Shown here piece by piece: positions 26,436 through 36,483 of a stretch of 64,000 nt of DNA. Made by a program: the position numbers and the translations under genes. Location of the stretch: positions 1 through 64,000 of the forward strand of contig CBDDCL010000013.1 of the NCBI GenBank assembly GCA_965226245.1, in the 5' to 3' direction. The first letter of the stretch is position 1; every line of letters begins with the position of its first letter. The notes below the pieces were generated by a model. That model saw only the letters and a list, made by a program, of their open reading frames with translations, had not been told where the DNA came from and ran no database searches. The stretch is from CBDCYS01 sp965226245 (GTDB taxonomy: Bacteria; Acidobacteriota; Terriglobia; Bryobacterales; UBA6623).

Positions 26436-26700
26436 CACCGGTCGCCCCGATCCGCCTGCAGGAGTTCAACGACGTCGATCCCGTCTTTGAGCGTAATGCG
26501 CGGCGGTGCCATCGGCAGCGCATTCGCATCGGTCGGCTCTCGTACCTCAAGCCCGCCGTCTTCGCCCGAGACCGGCACAAGCTGCGCGATCGGCGTCTGG
26601 CGGTCACACACCGTGACGGTGCCCCCCGGGCGTACCTGCGCCAGGTACCCGCTCAGGACGGCGCGCTGACCGCGAACTGGATGCTGTCCAAGTTGCGAAT
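26435..26700 (-). pseudogene. Phd/YefM-type antitoxin, probably frameshifted
   Basis: The C-terminal part reads LSGYLAQVRPGGTVTVCDRQ, TPIAQLVPVSG and a long acidic tail ending VELLQADRGDR, typical of antitoxins paired with VapC. No start codon precedes it in this frame; the plausible N-terminus (KIRNLDSIQFAVSA) is in another frame, so a frameshift near 26655 is inferred. Confidence 0.45.
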
Positions 26701-26715
26701 CTTCAAGAGCCAATT

Positions 26716-26862
26716 TGGACAAGAGTGTCTTGAGGCCTTCCCGATTCGAACCGGGCCCGAGTTGCTGTCGATCTGAACATAGACGCAGGGGCTGTGAGTG
26801 AAGGCCCCGCGAGCATCGGTGAGCTTCTGAAAGCACTGCCACGCGAGGACAACGTGTTTCAT
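26716..26862 (-). pseudogene. N-terminal fragment, possibly GIY-YIG-like
   Basis: From ATG 26862: MKHVVLAWQCFQKLTDARGA, then CVYVQIDSNSGPVRIGKAS, after which the frame passes into the antitoxin region. The CVYVQ...RIGKAS spacing recalls the start of small GIY-YIG-type proteins, but that is uncertain. It is truncated by the toxin-antitoxin remnant. Confidence 0.3.
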
Positions 26863-26884
26863 GCGTGTCTCCTCACTTCAAGGC

Positions 26885-27289
26885 TCACTCGATATCCTGA
26901 CCCGTTAGCGCGTATTCGAATCGATCACACTCCTTGGCGAGCGTTTCGACATAGAGATCGAGCTCCTCATGGTCGAGCGTTGCGGCCGGCACTTCAACTA
27001 GCCCAACCAGCCGGTCCTCGTCATCGAATGCGAACGTCACCAGTGCCTTGGAGGCATTCCGACGCCACGCTCGATAGGCGATGCGGCGCCAGTGGTCGTC
27101 GTTCCGGGTAACCTCGGAAGCCGGCAGCACGACGGAGCGAAAGACGTATCTATCCTCATCGCGTGAGACGTGAACCCTTTGAATGCGGCCGCCTTCGTGT
27201 AAGGAGACGCGGATGGTGTTTCCTTCTCGTGTCCACCGACGGCCGCGCCGCTTCGAGAGGTCGTCGATGCGTAACAGCAGAGTCTTCAT
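26885..27289 (-). CDS. YbjN/CesT-fold-like small protein, last gene of the helicase operon
   Basis: A 134-residue acidic protein, MKTLLLRIDDLSKRRGRRWT... with WRRIAYRAWRRNASKALVTF and LVGLVEVPAATLDHEELDLY near the C-terminus. The alternating pattern and LYVETLAKECDRFEYAL ending resemble YbjN/type III chaperone-like folds; the assignment is tentative. Its ATG shares a base with the helicase stop (TGATG), so it belongs to the SNF2/PLD operon, possibly as a small regulator. Confidence 0.6.
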   Translation of the reverse strand: MKTLLLRIDDLSKRRGRRWTREGNTIRVSLHEGGRIQRVHVSRDEDRYVFRSVVLPASEVTRNDDHWRRIAYRAWRRNASKALVTFAFDDEDRLVGLVEVPAATLDHEELDLYVETLAKECDRFEYALTGQDIE

Positions 27290-30134
27290 CAGACCTCCTC
27301 CTGTTCGACCAGTCGAGCCGCTATCTTTCCGGCCGCACTGACGGTTCTCGTCACCAGCGACTCGAGCTCCTCGGGCTGCGTGGTCTCCGGGTGAAACACG
27401 ATGTCCCCCTCAACATAGATACGGTCCGTGCGGTCCGCCGGGTCAGGGCGCACGCAGACTTTCGCAAGTCCGAGCTCTTGTTGAAGCTCGTACAATTCAT
27501 CGAGTCGGTCGTCATCGTGCTCGATCTCGAGGGGCCCGACATCGCTACTGCAGTGCAGAAGGGTGGCGTCTCCAGCGGCCTGAGACCGCAGCTGTAATCG
27601 AAACGGCTGTTCCATACCCCGTTCGTCCGCATCCCGATGGATTAGGCGCCCGCGCCTAACGAGCGCATATCCCCTGCGAAGCAAGGGATCGGCCGCGCGA
27701 AGAACCCGAATGCCGTAGCGCTCTTGAAATCCCGACCAGAGTGCCTCGAGATGATTAATATCGGCGTCAAGATTGCGGCGCACAATTGACGCCGGCTGGA
27801 GGTTTCCTTCAAGCCACCCTGATCGAATTGGGAACGCCGACTTCAGCTCGCCCTCGAATACAGGAATTGCCTCGAGCTCCTCCAATATCTCGCGGGCAGC
27901 GTCAATTCGGCTGCCCAGTGCCTGTGAGTCTCCCTTTTGCTGATGGATCAGCTGCAGGAAGCGATTGAGCCGGTGCAATACCCGGCGCACCTGAAGTACC
28001 TCTACGGTGTCCTGCAAGTGAGGGTAGTAGACCTGTAGGAAGTCGGCCGCTTCCGGTTCTGTGTCTGCACCATCCAAACGTCGCTGAACGAGTGAGCCGA
28101 TCCGGTCGATCCGGCCCGTGCGCTGCTCCATAGCCGACGGCGTCCACGTGATGCCGTAGTGCACGACCTGACGGCAGAAGGTGTGGAGGTCCTCTCCCTC
28201 CTGCAGCACGTCCGTGGTCACCAGAGCGAGTGGGAATCCTGGCATTCGAAACTGAGACACCAGCCGCTTGCTCACTCCACCAGCCATCCGCCCCACTGGG
28301 ACCTGCCGTTGGAGCGTGGACCCGAACCGGGCGGCAAGCTGGTCGAGATCTCCCGCGGGAACGTCCGGGAAGTTGACCCCGACGAGCAAGTCGAAGAACT
28401 GTGCCGCCTGCGACAGCTCATAGAACGCGTGAAACCCAGGTTGCCGGGACTGGTCATTGAGAAGCTCGACGAACGAGTGCGCAAGATCCCGCACGGGTTC
28501 GTCCGACTCCGTTTCTTGCCGGAGCGTGAACGATCCCAGCTGTTTCACGGCCAGGAAGTAGAGATCGATATACGAGGCGCCGAGACGAGCCATCGCGCTG
28601 AGCAGCTCACGTCGCTGTTCGCGCTTCCGGAATCGTTGACCGAAGTTGTCGATGGTGTCCTCGGGCCAGATCAATGTTCTGAGGGTTTGGTGTTTAGCGA
28701 GCTCGGTGATGAAACTCGTGAAGCCGATCGCCTGTTCTGGACCCGGAAAGCCCTCGCGTGGTTCGAGCGTGCCGCCGCGCGGGTCCGGAAATCGCTCATC
28801 GAGTACGACCCGCGCTTGATCGCCCAGAGACCCTCCGGCCTTCTCGACCAACTCCAGGGCCGCTTGCTGATATCCGAGAAACACCTGGAGGCGTGGATAC
28901 CCCTTCGCTCGCTGCGTGAGGTGTTTGAAGTGTCGGTAGGCGCGAGCCCTGAGATTGTCAGTAAGCTCGGAGAGAGACAACTCCGCGATTCTGGCAAGTT
29001 CGTTGAGCGGCTCCGCGGGACGATTCAAGAGCCAGCTGACGTAGTCGTCCTCGAAGAACGTCGCGTAAACCGAACTGGGGCTCGACAGACGGTTCTTCTG
29101 AAATGCCGCGCCAGACAGGACGCCGCGGGGACCGTCGCCTCGAAAGAACCACGAAAAGAACGTTTCGGCACTCCCCTCGTCATCATCATCAATAGCGGCT
29201 CGTTCCTCGGTGAGCTCGCCCGGCTCATCCTCTCTTTCGTCTATAGGATTGACCTCGCTCTGCTCGTCCGGTCGTCGGGCTCTCTCGCGCTCATATTGTC
29301 CAAATAGCTGTTCGATCTCGGAACGGAGACCAGGAAGGGCGGTGCGCATTCTCGTGCCAAGCCAGCGATCGAAGTGGGCGTCCAGCTTCGCCGCGAGCTC
29401 ATCAACAGTCCGGACACGCCGCACGAAGACCAGAACCTTGTCACCGGTCTCGAACACGGGCGCGAACGAGTCCGCGGTGCTGTCCAGTTTCGGATGGGGG
29501 AGCGTCCCGTGGAATCTGGACCGATACGATTCGACCATCTCCGCAACGGCATCGGTGTCGATGCCTCGGCGCTCGTCTACGGTTTCTCCTTGGTTGCCGT
29601 CAAAACTCGAAGGCAGCCCATCCTCCTCTTGGATAGCGGCCTCTTCGGCGAGCCGGGCGGCGCGGCTACGCTTCCCGATCGTCTCCAGGAAACTCTCGAA
29701 CGACGAGAGCATCCCAATCTGAAAGCTGTTCTTGAACTTTTCGTCGCGGAGGATCTCTGTCACCTTCTTTTGCATCAGTCCGACGACGAGTCGTTGCTTC
29801 GGGTCTTCGATACGCATCGGCTGGTCGTGAACCCGGTAGCCTCCCTGACGCCACTCCCGCCGATACATGTTCTTCGTGTAGAGTCGGCCTCCGATCTTGA
29901 GACCTGCCACCCGCCGCACCATGAGTCGAGCGACGATGTCGCGCTTCTCATCCTCAGAAACGTCCGGGCCGAGAAGACGGTCGGCTCGGACCGGCTCTGC
30001 GTCAGTGGAGTCCCAGAGCTTTGCTCTACCAAATCCAAAAACCTCGAGTTGCCGCTGGATTGCGGCGTAATCGTCCTCGAACGGCGTCGCTGACAGAAGC
30101 AGCACGCGCTGGGCCTTGGGTCTATACCAAGGAT
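27289..30134 (-). pseudogene. SNF2-type helicase, C-terminal part (split by an IS4-type element)
   Basis: The C-terminal four-fifths of a superfamily 2 helicase: motif III LLLLSATPFEDDY, a long insert, then motifs V and VI (TDVLQEGEDLHTF, EQRTGRIDRIGS). The reading frame continues upstream to the target-site duplication ACCAAGGAT at 30126-30134. Removing the IS and one duplication copy rejoins it to 31464-32190, giving 3564 bases (1187 aa) without a frame change. Large SNF2-type helicases with a PLD partner are characteristic of anti-phage systems such as DISARM. It is inactive as it stands unless the pieces complement each other. Confidence 0.85.
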
Positions 30135-31463
30135 CACTGCTGTCCGGTTAAAAGTCGAATAGAATCAATTGGTTGGGGTCATAGGGGGATTCGTTTTGGG
30201 AGTCGGATGGCTGGAGTGCCTGTAAAACGGGCATTTTTTCGAATAGCGTAACGCTGAGAATCTGTAGAATCTGGTAAAGACTCGCTTCCAGCCCGAGGCG
30301 TTTCCGGACGATAGCGATGAGCACGTAAATCGAGACAGCGATCCAGATCTGCGTCTTGACGGCGTTCTCGCTGGTGCCGTAAAACGACTTGATTCGCAGA
30401 TGTTGCTTGATCCACTTGAAGAAGAGTTCCACCTGCCAGCGCGATTTGTAGATCTGGGCGATGGTCAGTGCCGGCAGGGTGAAGTTATTGGTCAGAAATT
30501 TCAATCGCTTGTTGGTTTCGGCATCGAAATAACTCACCCGCCGTAGGGGGTCCGGGTACACTTGGGCGGAGTTGAAGGGGGTCAAAATAACGGTGTGATC
30601 GGATCGCAGGCCCGTGCTCCTATCCACCGGGTGGGAGTAGCGACGCTGCAGCAAAACGTTCTTTTTGGTTCTCACCACGAAGAAGGCCGAACAGAGCGTG
30701 AACACGAAGAGGCGCCGAAAATCGACATAACCCCGATCCATGACGTAGAACGCGCCGGCCTCGGGAAGAAATTCATCCAGGATGTTGACGTCATGCACTT
30801 GGCCTGCAGTAATGCGGATAAACGTGGGAATATTGCCGTGCAGATCCAGCAGCGTGTGCATCTTCACGGCGGCCTTGTGCTTGCGGAATCTCGCCCACGG
30901 AAACAGCGACAGGCAGAGGTCGATTGTTGTCGAGTCGAGAGCGTACAGAGTCTGGTCCAAGTCCACACCGATCGGGTCGTGGGCATATAACGGCCGTGCC
31001 ATGCCAATCAAGACCTGCGCGAAGTCCGCGTAGATCCGCCAGTCGCGCGACTCGTTCGCATCGGCCAGTGTCGAGCGCGCTACCCTGCCGCCGAATCCCA
31101 TATGGTAGAGTTTGCCGTGCATCGAACGCAGGCACGTCTCGATGTCGCGGAGGCTTTCCCGATAGGTCAGCTGGGCGAATGCCATCGAAAGAAACTGATC
31201 CCAGCAGGAGAAACTTTTCAGATAGGAATCGCCGCGGTAGCGCAATACACATTTGTGAAACTCTTTGCTCGGCAGGTGCTCGATCAGTTGGGAGAAAACC
31301 GTACGGCCAAGGTTCATCCCCCATTGTGCCGCGTCGGGATGCTCCGCTCAGGCGGCCATTTGCGGCCTCGGGATTTCAAATCGTTCCCGGGCAAAACAGG
31401 CCATAAGACATTGAGCGGTAGAGACTTACCGTCCGTTGGCGCAACTTTCCCCGGACAGCACTG
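30135..31463. mobile_element. IS4-family insertion sequence in the helicase gene
   Basis: 1329 bp with terminal inverted repeats (CACTGCTGTCCGGTTAAA at the left, CAGTGCTGTCCGGGGAAA read inward at the right), flanked by perfect 9-bp target duplications ACCAAGGAT at 30126-30134 and 31464-31472. It carries one transposase gene. The intact duplication and transposase indicate a recent insertion. Confidence 0.9.
30148..31317 (-). CDS. IS4-family transposase
   Basis: A 389-residue DDE transposase: LDSTTIDLCLSLFPWARF (first Asp), AFYVMDRGYVDFRRLF (second Asp) and IYKSRWQVELFFKWIKQHL (the YREK-like region with the catalytic Glu). The length and motifs fit the ISPepr1-type subgroup of IS4. It looks intact. 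Confidence 0.92.
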   Translation of the reverse strand: MNLGRTVFSQLIEHLPSKEFHKCVLRYRGDSYLKSFSCWDQFLSMAFAQLTYRESLRDIETCLRSMHGKLYHMGFGGRVARSTLADANESRDWRIYADFAQVLIGMARPLYAHDPIGVDLDQTLYALDSTTIDLCLSLFPWARFRKHKAAVKMHTLLDLHGNIPTFIRITAGQVHDVNILDEFLPEAGAFYVMDRGYVDFRRLFVFTLCSAFFVVRTKKNVLLQRRYSHPVDRSTGLRSDHTVILTPFNSAQVYPDPLRRVSYFDAETNKRLKFLTNNFTLPALTIAQIYKSRWQVELFFKWIKQHLRIKSFYGTSENAVKTQIWIAVSIYVLIAIVRKRLGLEASLYQILQILSVTLFEKMPVLQALQPSDSQNESPYDPNQLILFDF

Positions 31464-32190
31464 ACCAAGGATATTCGTCGGCCTTGCCCTCCGGATGCCC
31501 AAAAGCAAAGCCCATAACTCGGTTGCGATTACTGACGCTGGGACCGAACCCATGCTTGAGATTGTGGCCTTCATCGATCACCAGGAGGTCCACCTGAGGC
31601 ACTGCCGCATTAATGGCGCAGCCATAGGCATCACGGAACTCTTTCGGGGTCTTCGCAGACAGGATGCGCGGAGGCAGCCATCGGACGCGCTCCAAGAGGC
31701 GCCGGCGTAATCGGCGTCTGCCCTCCAACTCCGTGACCGAGAGGCTGAAGCTCGTCATCCGGAGGAAGAAGTCCCGGTCAGCGTTCAGCAGTGCCTCCCC
31801 GACGAAATCAACCAGACTGTGGCAGTAAACGGGCTCCCAGGTCGGTTCGCCCTGTAGGGACTTCACGCGGTTGCCGCTCAGCTTCCAGTTGAGCCGAACG
31901 AAGTTCTTGAGCTCTTTGATCCATTTCCGCTGAATGTTTTCTCGCGGAGCGATGACGACGATACGTGCGTGCGGATTGAAGTAGCGAGTCAACGCCATGA
32001 CCCCTAGCGCGACATAGGTCTTGCCCATTCCGACCTCGTCGGCCAGGTAGGCACATCGATTTCGTTGCAGCATGTTGAAGAGCGCGGCCACGCCATGCAG
32101 CTGCTGCTCCGCGAAGCCGAAGCCACGGGCCAGCTCCGTCGGGGCAAAGTCAATGATTTCCCGAACGAATGATGGGGTGACGGTACTCAT
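31464..32190 (-). pseudogene. SNF2-type helicase, N-terminal part
   Basis: Starts MSTVTPSFVREIIDFAPTEL and carries Walker A YLADEVGMGKTYVAL, motif Ia VVIAPRENIQRKW and the DExH box LLVIDEGHNLKHG. Coding sequence ends at ADEYPW within the target duplication, after which the frame runs a few codons into the IS. It overlaps the PLD gene by 4 bp (ATGA). Confidence 0.85.
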
Positions 32191-34265
32191 CGTCGCGCAC
32201 CCGGTTGAGAGGCTGAGCGGAGGAAGGCGTGCTCATACCACTGCAAGAAGTCTTCGGCTTCCGGATCGTCAAGCTCGATAGCAGTCCGGAGATCTGGTAA
32301 ATGCCCCAGCAGCGCGTCTAAGTGTCCAACGTGTTGGGCTCGTTCCCTGAAGAATTCTCGATGCCGGCGACTGAGCTCGCGACGCAACTGTGTGGCACAC
32401 AGGAACGTGACATACGCAATAATCGGGTCACCATCTGGTCGTTCGATGGTCTTCTCGAGCAAGTTGGGGAGGGAGTCGTACTTCGCGCCGAGCAACCGAG
32501 CCTCGGCCTCAGCATCCCGCCCATCCTCCAACGCTGTGTCAACGGCGCGTTCGAGACATCCGAAGGCGTGATAGATGCCGGCAAACCGATCAAAGAGCGT
32601 GTCTCTCGCGTGAAGCCGGTCGACTCTGGCGATCGGTAGGCCTTCGACCCGGTCAAGGATGCGGGCTTCCACGAACTGCGCACGCTGTGCCGGAGTGAGC
32701 AGCGACCAGTACTCGAGGATCTCCTCTGGAGTCAGCTGCATGAGCAGCGACGGGCGATGCTCCATGTTCTCTTCTCGCACAAGTACGCGCCACGATTGAT
32801 TGTCGTGCTGAACGAGCAGAAAACTCGTGGATAACAGCAACTCTGCCAGGCGTGTAGACGACCCTCGATCGAACGCCATCCAGCGACGGCGGTGGGGCCG
32901 TCTTATTGTTGCGAGAGGCTCCCCAGCGGTCGTCAACACCGCGAATCCATCGGCCGTCGAGTCTTCTAGTCTGTAACTGAGCTCTTTTGTACCCCAGTCG
33001 AATCGAAGACTCAGGTCCAACCCAACCGCGTCGAGCCCCTCTGCCTCAGTGGGCGTGGTCGAAGCGAATCGATCGGCGTCGCGATCAACCGGCTCCAGCC
33101 ACCAACGCCGCTGGCATCCAGCATCGCTAGCATCGACCAGAAAGGCAGCTTCCAGGTTCCCGGCGGCACCGTGGGAATGGCCGGCCCTCGTGAGATTCGG
33201 GGAGCCGACAAGTAAGAGGTCAGGGCCGTCCCGCTTCCAAAGCCGGTAGACCTTCGCGTGAACACGACGCGGTGCGAGACGCTCGGAGGCATCGTCGCGC
33301 CCGCGATTCACCACGTCTCCTGGCAGACTCGCCCAGCTAGTAGAGTCAAGAGCCTTGACGGCCTCATAGGTATCACGGGTGACGAGAGACTCACCGTCGG
33401 GACCCGTCGGATGATAGACGCGCACTTCCCGCGGCTGAACCGCGTCAATCAGTTCACGCAGCGGACCTTCACCCCGCGGGTCGAAGAACGGCGAGACGAC
33501 CTCGAGGTTGAGGCCGTGTTTGTTGAGAGAGAGTTGCCACAACCAGTCAGACAGTGTTTCTCGACTCTGTCCTCCGAACATGCGGGTGTGATATTTACCG
33601 CTCGACTTGTTTTTGCCAAAATGGCTCCGTTGGGTCCGGTGGAGAAGAAACTCACTAATCTCGTCTAGTGCGGTTTGGTTGTCGGAGTCACTGGCTGACT
33701 GGCGAATTCTCCGAATTAGTGACAGCAGGTCAGGTCGGAACGAGCAACGCTCGTCGTCGACGTCGCGGTCCTTGATCTCCTCAACGTGGGCACACTCGAC
33801 GTTCTCCCACCAACCCGCTCGCGTCAGGTTGGCTGAGAGAATGGCAACGATGAGCGCCTGTCGGATGGGCTCGCCACCCTCCTCGTCTGAATGGGCTGCC
33901 TCCTCACCTTCGTGACGGTCATCGACGAGGAGCAAGACTACCTTCGGGTGGAAATAGCCGGTGGTGCGACTGACGTCTAGACGCCGGTAATCCAATTGCG
34001 CTGGCTCGCCGTCCTGAGCGAGCGCCCGCCGATCGTAGTACACGGCCACGTGATCTATCGCGCGAAGCGCGTCCTCGAGCTGAAGCCGACGCACCTTATC
34101 GGGTTGGCTGAACGGCTGGTCGAACAGGACCGGAAGAATGTTGATTTCGAAGAAGCCGGGATCGAAGCTAAACGTCGTGAACACCGCACTTCTCACACGT
34201 CGTCCGTCGATGGCTTCCGCCACTTGCTCCGTGAGCACCTTGAGGGGGATGACAGTCGATGGCAT
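32187..34265 (-). CDS. Phospholipase D-family protein of the helicase operon
   Basis: A 692-residue protein with two degenerate PLD motifs: YFHPKVVLLLVDD...SANLTRAGW (about residues 123-165) and RVHAKVYRLWKRDG...GSPNLTRAG (about 335-365). Each has the His-x-Lys and downstream Asn, so it could form one active site, probably a nuclease. A C-terminal helical region of about 250 residues has no recognised domain. It lies between the unknown gene (5-bp gap) and the helicase (4-bp overlap). Confidence 0.8.
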   Translation of the reverse strand: MPSTVIPLKVLTEQVAEAIDGRRVRSAVFTTFSFDPGFFEINILPVLFDQPFSQPDKVRRLQLEDALRAIDHVAVYYDRRALAQDGEPAQLDYRRLDVSRTTGYFHPKVVLLLVDDRHEGEEAAHSDEEGGEPIRQALIVAILSANLTRAGWWENVECAHVEEIKDRDVDDERCSFRPDLLSLIRRIRQSASDSDNQTALDEISEFLLHRTQRSHFGKNKSSGKYHTRMFGGQSRETLSDWLWQLSLNKHGLNLEVVSPFFDPRGEGPLRELIDAVQPREVRVYHPTGPDGESLVTRDTYEAVKALDSTSWASLPGDVVNRGRDDASERLAPRRVHAKVYRLWKRDGPDLLLVGSPNLTRAGHSHGAAGNLEAAFLVDASDAGCQRRWWLEPVDRDADRFASTTPTEAEGLDAVGLDLSLRFDWGTKELSYRLEDSTADGFAVLTTAGEPLATIRRPHRRRWMAFDRGSSTRLAELLLSTSFLLVQHDNQSWRVLVREENMEHRPSLLMQLTPEEILEYWSLLTPAQRAQFVEARILDRVEGLPIARVDRLHARDTLFDRFAGIYHAFGCLERAVDTALEDGRDAEAEARLLGAKYDSLPNLLEKTIERPDGDPIIAYVTFLCATQLRRELSRRHREFFRERAQHVGHLDALLGHLPDLRTAIELDDPEAEDFLQWYEHAFLRSASQPGARR

Positions 34266-34270
34266 GTTAG

Positions 34271-35548
34271 TTAGTGCTCTAGCTGCTGCGTCACATTCTT
34301 CAGAGCGTCAACAAAGTAGCTATTCGTCCACAGCTCGGGCAGCTCGTCTTTGTCGGGCAAGAGCTGCTCGGCGCCCCGGTATCTGACGTCGAGGCGCCTC
34401 CCGTCGCCAATGCGCGCCCAAGGTGCACTGCCACGCATCTGCATCACGGTCTCGTTCCAGGACAGCAACCCTTCGAGAGCTGTCTCGAAGTCTCCGTCGT
34501 GCAAGGCCGCGTGGACCTGGTCCATTCGGGAGCCGATGGCCTCCGTGGAGGTCGAGCGAATCTCGCTCAGCAACTCGGCAAACGCTGACCGGTCGAGATT
34601 CGGAACGCGTGCCCCCCAGACGCGCCGCACCTCTGAGGCGACGCTGGACAACCGCTGATCATGACGACCCAGCACATGTTGAAAGAGCGCGGCGCTCGGA
34701 GCGAGAAAGGCTTCCAACTGGCCCATCCGATTTAGGGAGAGCGAGAGGCCCTCATCCCATTTCCTCGCATGTTTGGCGAGGTGGAGAATTTCGGCGCGTC
34801 CCGTCTGTTCGGGAAGCTCGGTATCCGATTCCAGGAGCCGCCGAAACCGTTCCTGTCGACCTGGTTCTGCACCGTAGACCTCCTGCCCATCTCGCAGGTG
34901 GGAACCGTAAAACTCGAGCTCATCGGAACTGAACCGTGGATCGAGAACCTGGGCGAGCGCGGAGAAGATAGCGTCCCGGCCTCTTGTGCGAAGCCTGCCC
35001 CCCCGGGCGAGGAGCTTCCTGAGCTTGGTGGCCGAACCATTCAGTTTGTCGATGTAGTTGCGCTCAATGAACTCGCGGGCAGCTGGGGTTACATCGAGCG
35101 GACCGTCTGGGAGCAAGCCGGACGTTCGAGCGGGAACCGAGTACAAACCCCAGAGGCCATAGACCTTCTGGTCTGACAGGATCATGCCCCGGCGGTCGGC
35201 GGCAATGACGACGTTCCCGCTCTGTTCGTCGACGAAACGCTTCACCCGCTCGATGCCGCGGATCTCTCCCTCGACGCCATGTGCGACATGCCGCACGTAG
35301 GCCCCAACCTGCTCCATGCGCAGGAAGATGTCCAGCGCATCTTCCCGAGCGGCTATTCCTCGGTCCACAAGATCAGCCGCGAAGTATCAACCTAGGAGGA
35401 GAACCGTGAAGCCGCGGACCGAAGTGCTCTGTGTGGTGAGGTTGGTGACGACATGCCGACCGAACGCCGACCAGATGGGCTGAACGCCCAGTGGGTCACG
35501 CGAGCCCTTGATCTTGGCGTTCGGGTCTTCAAGGGTTAGGAATGGCAC
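34271..35548 (-). pseudogene. Conserved unknown gene of the helicase operon, with nonsense codon
   Basis: The open frame 34271-35368 (365 aa, no known domain) continues upstream in the same frame as YFADL, then a TGA (35389-35387), then sensible protein: LTLEDPNAKIKGSRDPLGVQ, WSAFGRHVVTNLTTQS, VRGFTVLLLG. The expected residue at the TGA is probably Arg (CGA to TGA). A GTG at 35548 would give about 425 residues. A further in-frame TAG lies upstream. As it stands, the first gene of the operon is interrupted. Confidence 0.6.
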
Positions 35549-35889
35549 GGCGTGAAGAAGCTACACGAAATCGAGCTTGTCCTCAATGTAAGGGAGCCGG
35601 GTGGCGAACCCGATACGCACGCGGTGCTGGGTGTATTTCATCGATCTGGGACGGGCAAAATGAACTGTACCAGGTTTCCCGGAGGCCGTTTTCCTTGAGG
35701 CCGACAACAGTCACTGACTTCCAATCTCTGCTTCGAACAATTCGTAGTCCGTGACCACGTCCAGCATCTCACGCGCCTTTCCGGAAAACCGCATCGGAGC
35801 AAGCTTCTCGGTGACAAGTGCCGAACGCAGTTGCAACCGTTCGACAGGGATGCCCGTGAAGCGCGCAAGCTGAGCCCGATTGGTTTTGA
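35549..35889 (-). other. Fragmentary coding traces
   Basis: No complete gene. A minus-strand frame ending at 35711 reads AQLARFTGIPVERLQLRSAL, VTEKLAPMRFSGKAREMLDV and ends FEAEIGSQ, protein-like but without a start; it may be the C-terminus of a lost gene. Another short frame near 35565-35640 (MKYTQHRVRIGFATRLPYIE) ends at a TAG in frame with the pseudogene downstream. Confidence 0.35.
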
Positions 35890-36084
35890 GATGCCCAGAC
35901 TACCATCCCGCAGCCAATCCGCGCGGCGCTCGGGTTGCAGCCTGGGGACGGGCTATTGTACGAGATCATCGATGGGCGAGTAATTCTCGCCAAGGCGCGG
36001 CGAGGTACAACGACGGACGACCCGTTCCGCACCTTCGAGGAATGGTGTTCGGAAGCGGATACCAAGGCCTATGCGAACCTTTGA
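35890..36084 (+). pseudogene. AbrB/MazE-like antitoxin, N-terminally truncated
   Basis: The frame after an in-frame TGA reads QTTIPQPIRAALGLQPGDGL, LYEIIDGRVILAKAR and an acidic tail, the core of an AbrB-fold antitoxin (family start usually ...KGQTTIP). There is no start codon. It overlaps the toxin start by 14 bp, as expected for such a pair. Confidence 0.55.
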
Positions 36085-36316
36085 GAAAGGTGAGGTCATC
36101 AAGGTGCCGTTCCCGTACACGGACCGCGCGACGCGTCAGTCGCGACCTGCCTTGGTGGTATCGACGGCTCGACTAAATGATCTGCACGGACTGTTGTGGG
36201 TTGTCATGATTACCAGCGCCGAGAACCGAGGCTGGCCCGACGATGTTCCGGGCGCCAATCTGAAGATGGCGGGCCTGCCCGTCCCATCCCTCATCCGTAG
36301 CGGCGTTGGTGCATGA
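36071..36316 (+). pseudogene. PemK/MazF-like toxin, C-terminally truncated
   Basis: 81 residues: MRTFEKGEVIKVPFPYTDRA, QSRPALVVSTARLN and LPVPSLIRS, the PemK/MazF core. The family usually continues for another 25-30 residues; here the sequence changes at SGVGA and stops. An mRNA-cleaving toxin in origin, probably inactive. Confidence 0.6.
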
Positions 36317-36483
36317 ACCTCCGCCGCAGGGGCTCTTCGCCGGTCCCCATCCCCGCCCTTCCGGCGGGAGGGGACAACCGCGACTCCCCATGGCAATCTC
36401 GACCCCATCCGCAGATGCCCTTTTTACCCTCCGCGGCGCGGAACGCGCGCCCCTTCTGTCACGGGAGCATGGGAGAATAAGCC

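Noticed and set aside
26725..26765. tRNA T-arm-like sequence (GGTTCGAATCGGG on the minus strand)
   Set aside because: It lies inside a coding fragment (PVRIGKAS), and no acceptor, D or anticodon stems can be formed around it.
28159..29307. 382-aa plus-strand frame
   Set aside because: Antisense shadow of the helicase; no protein-like features.
35387..35389. TGA as selenocysteine in the helicase-operon gene
   Set aside because: The position follows ...TVLLLG and precedes YFADL with no Cys or redox motif nearby; a CGA-to-TGA mutation explains it better.
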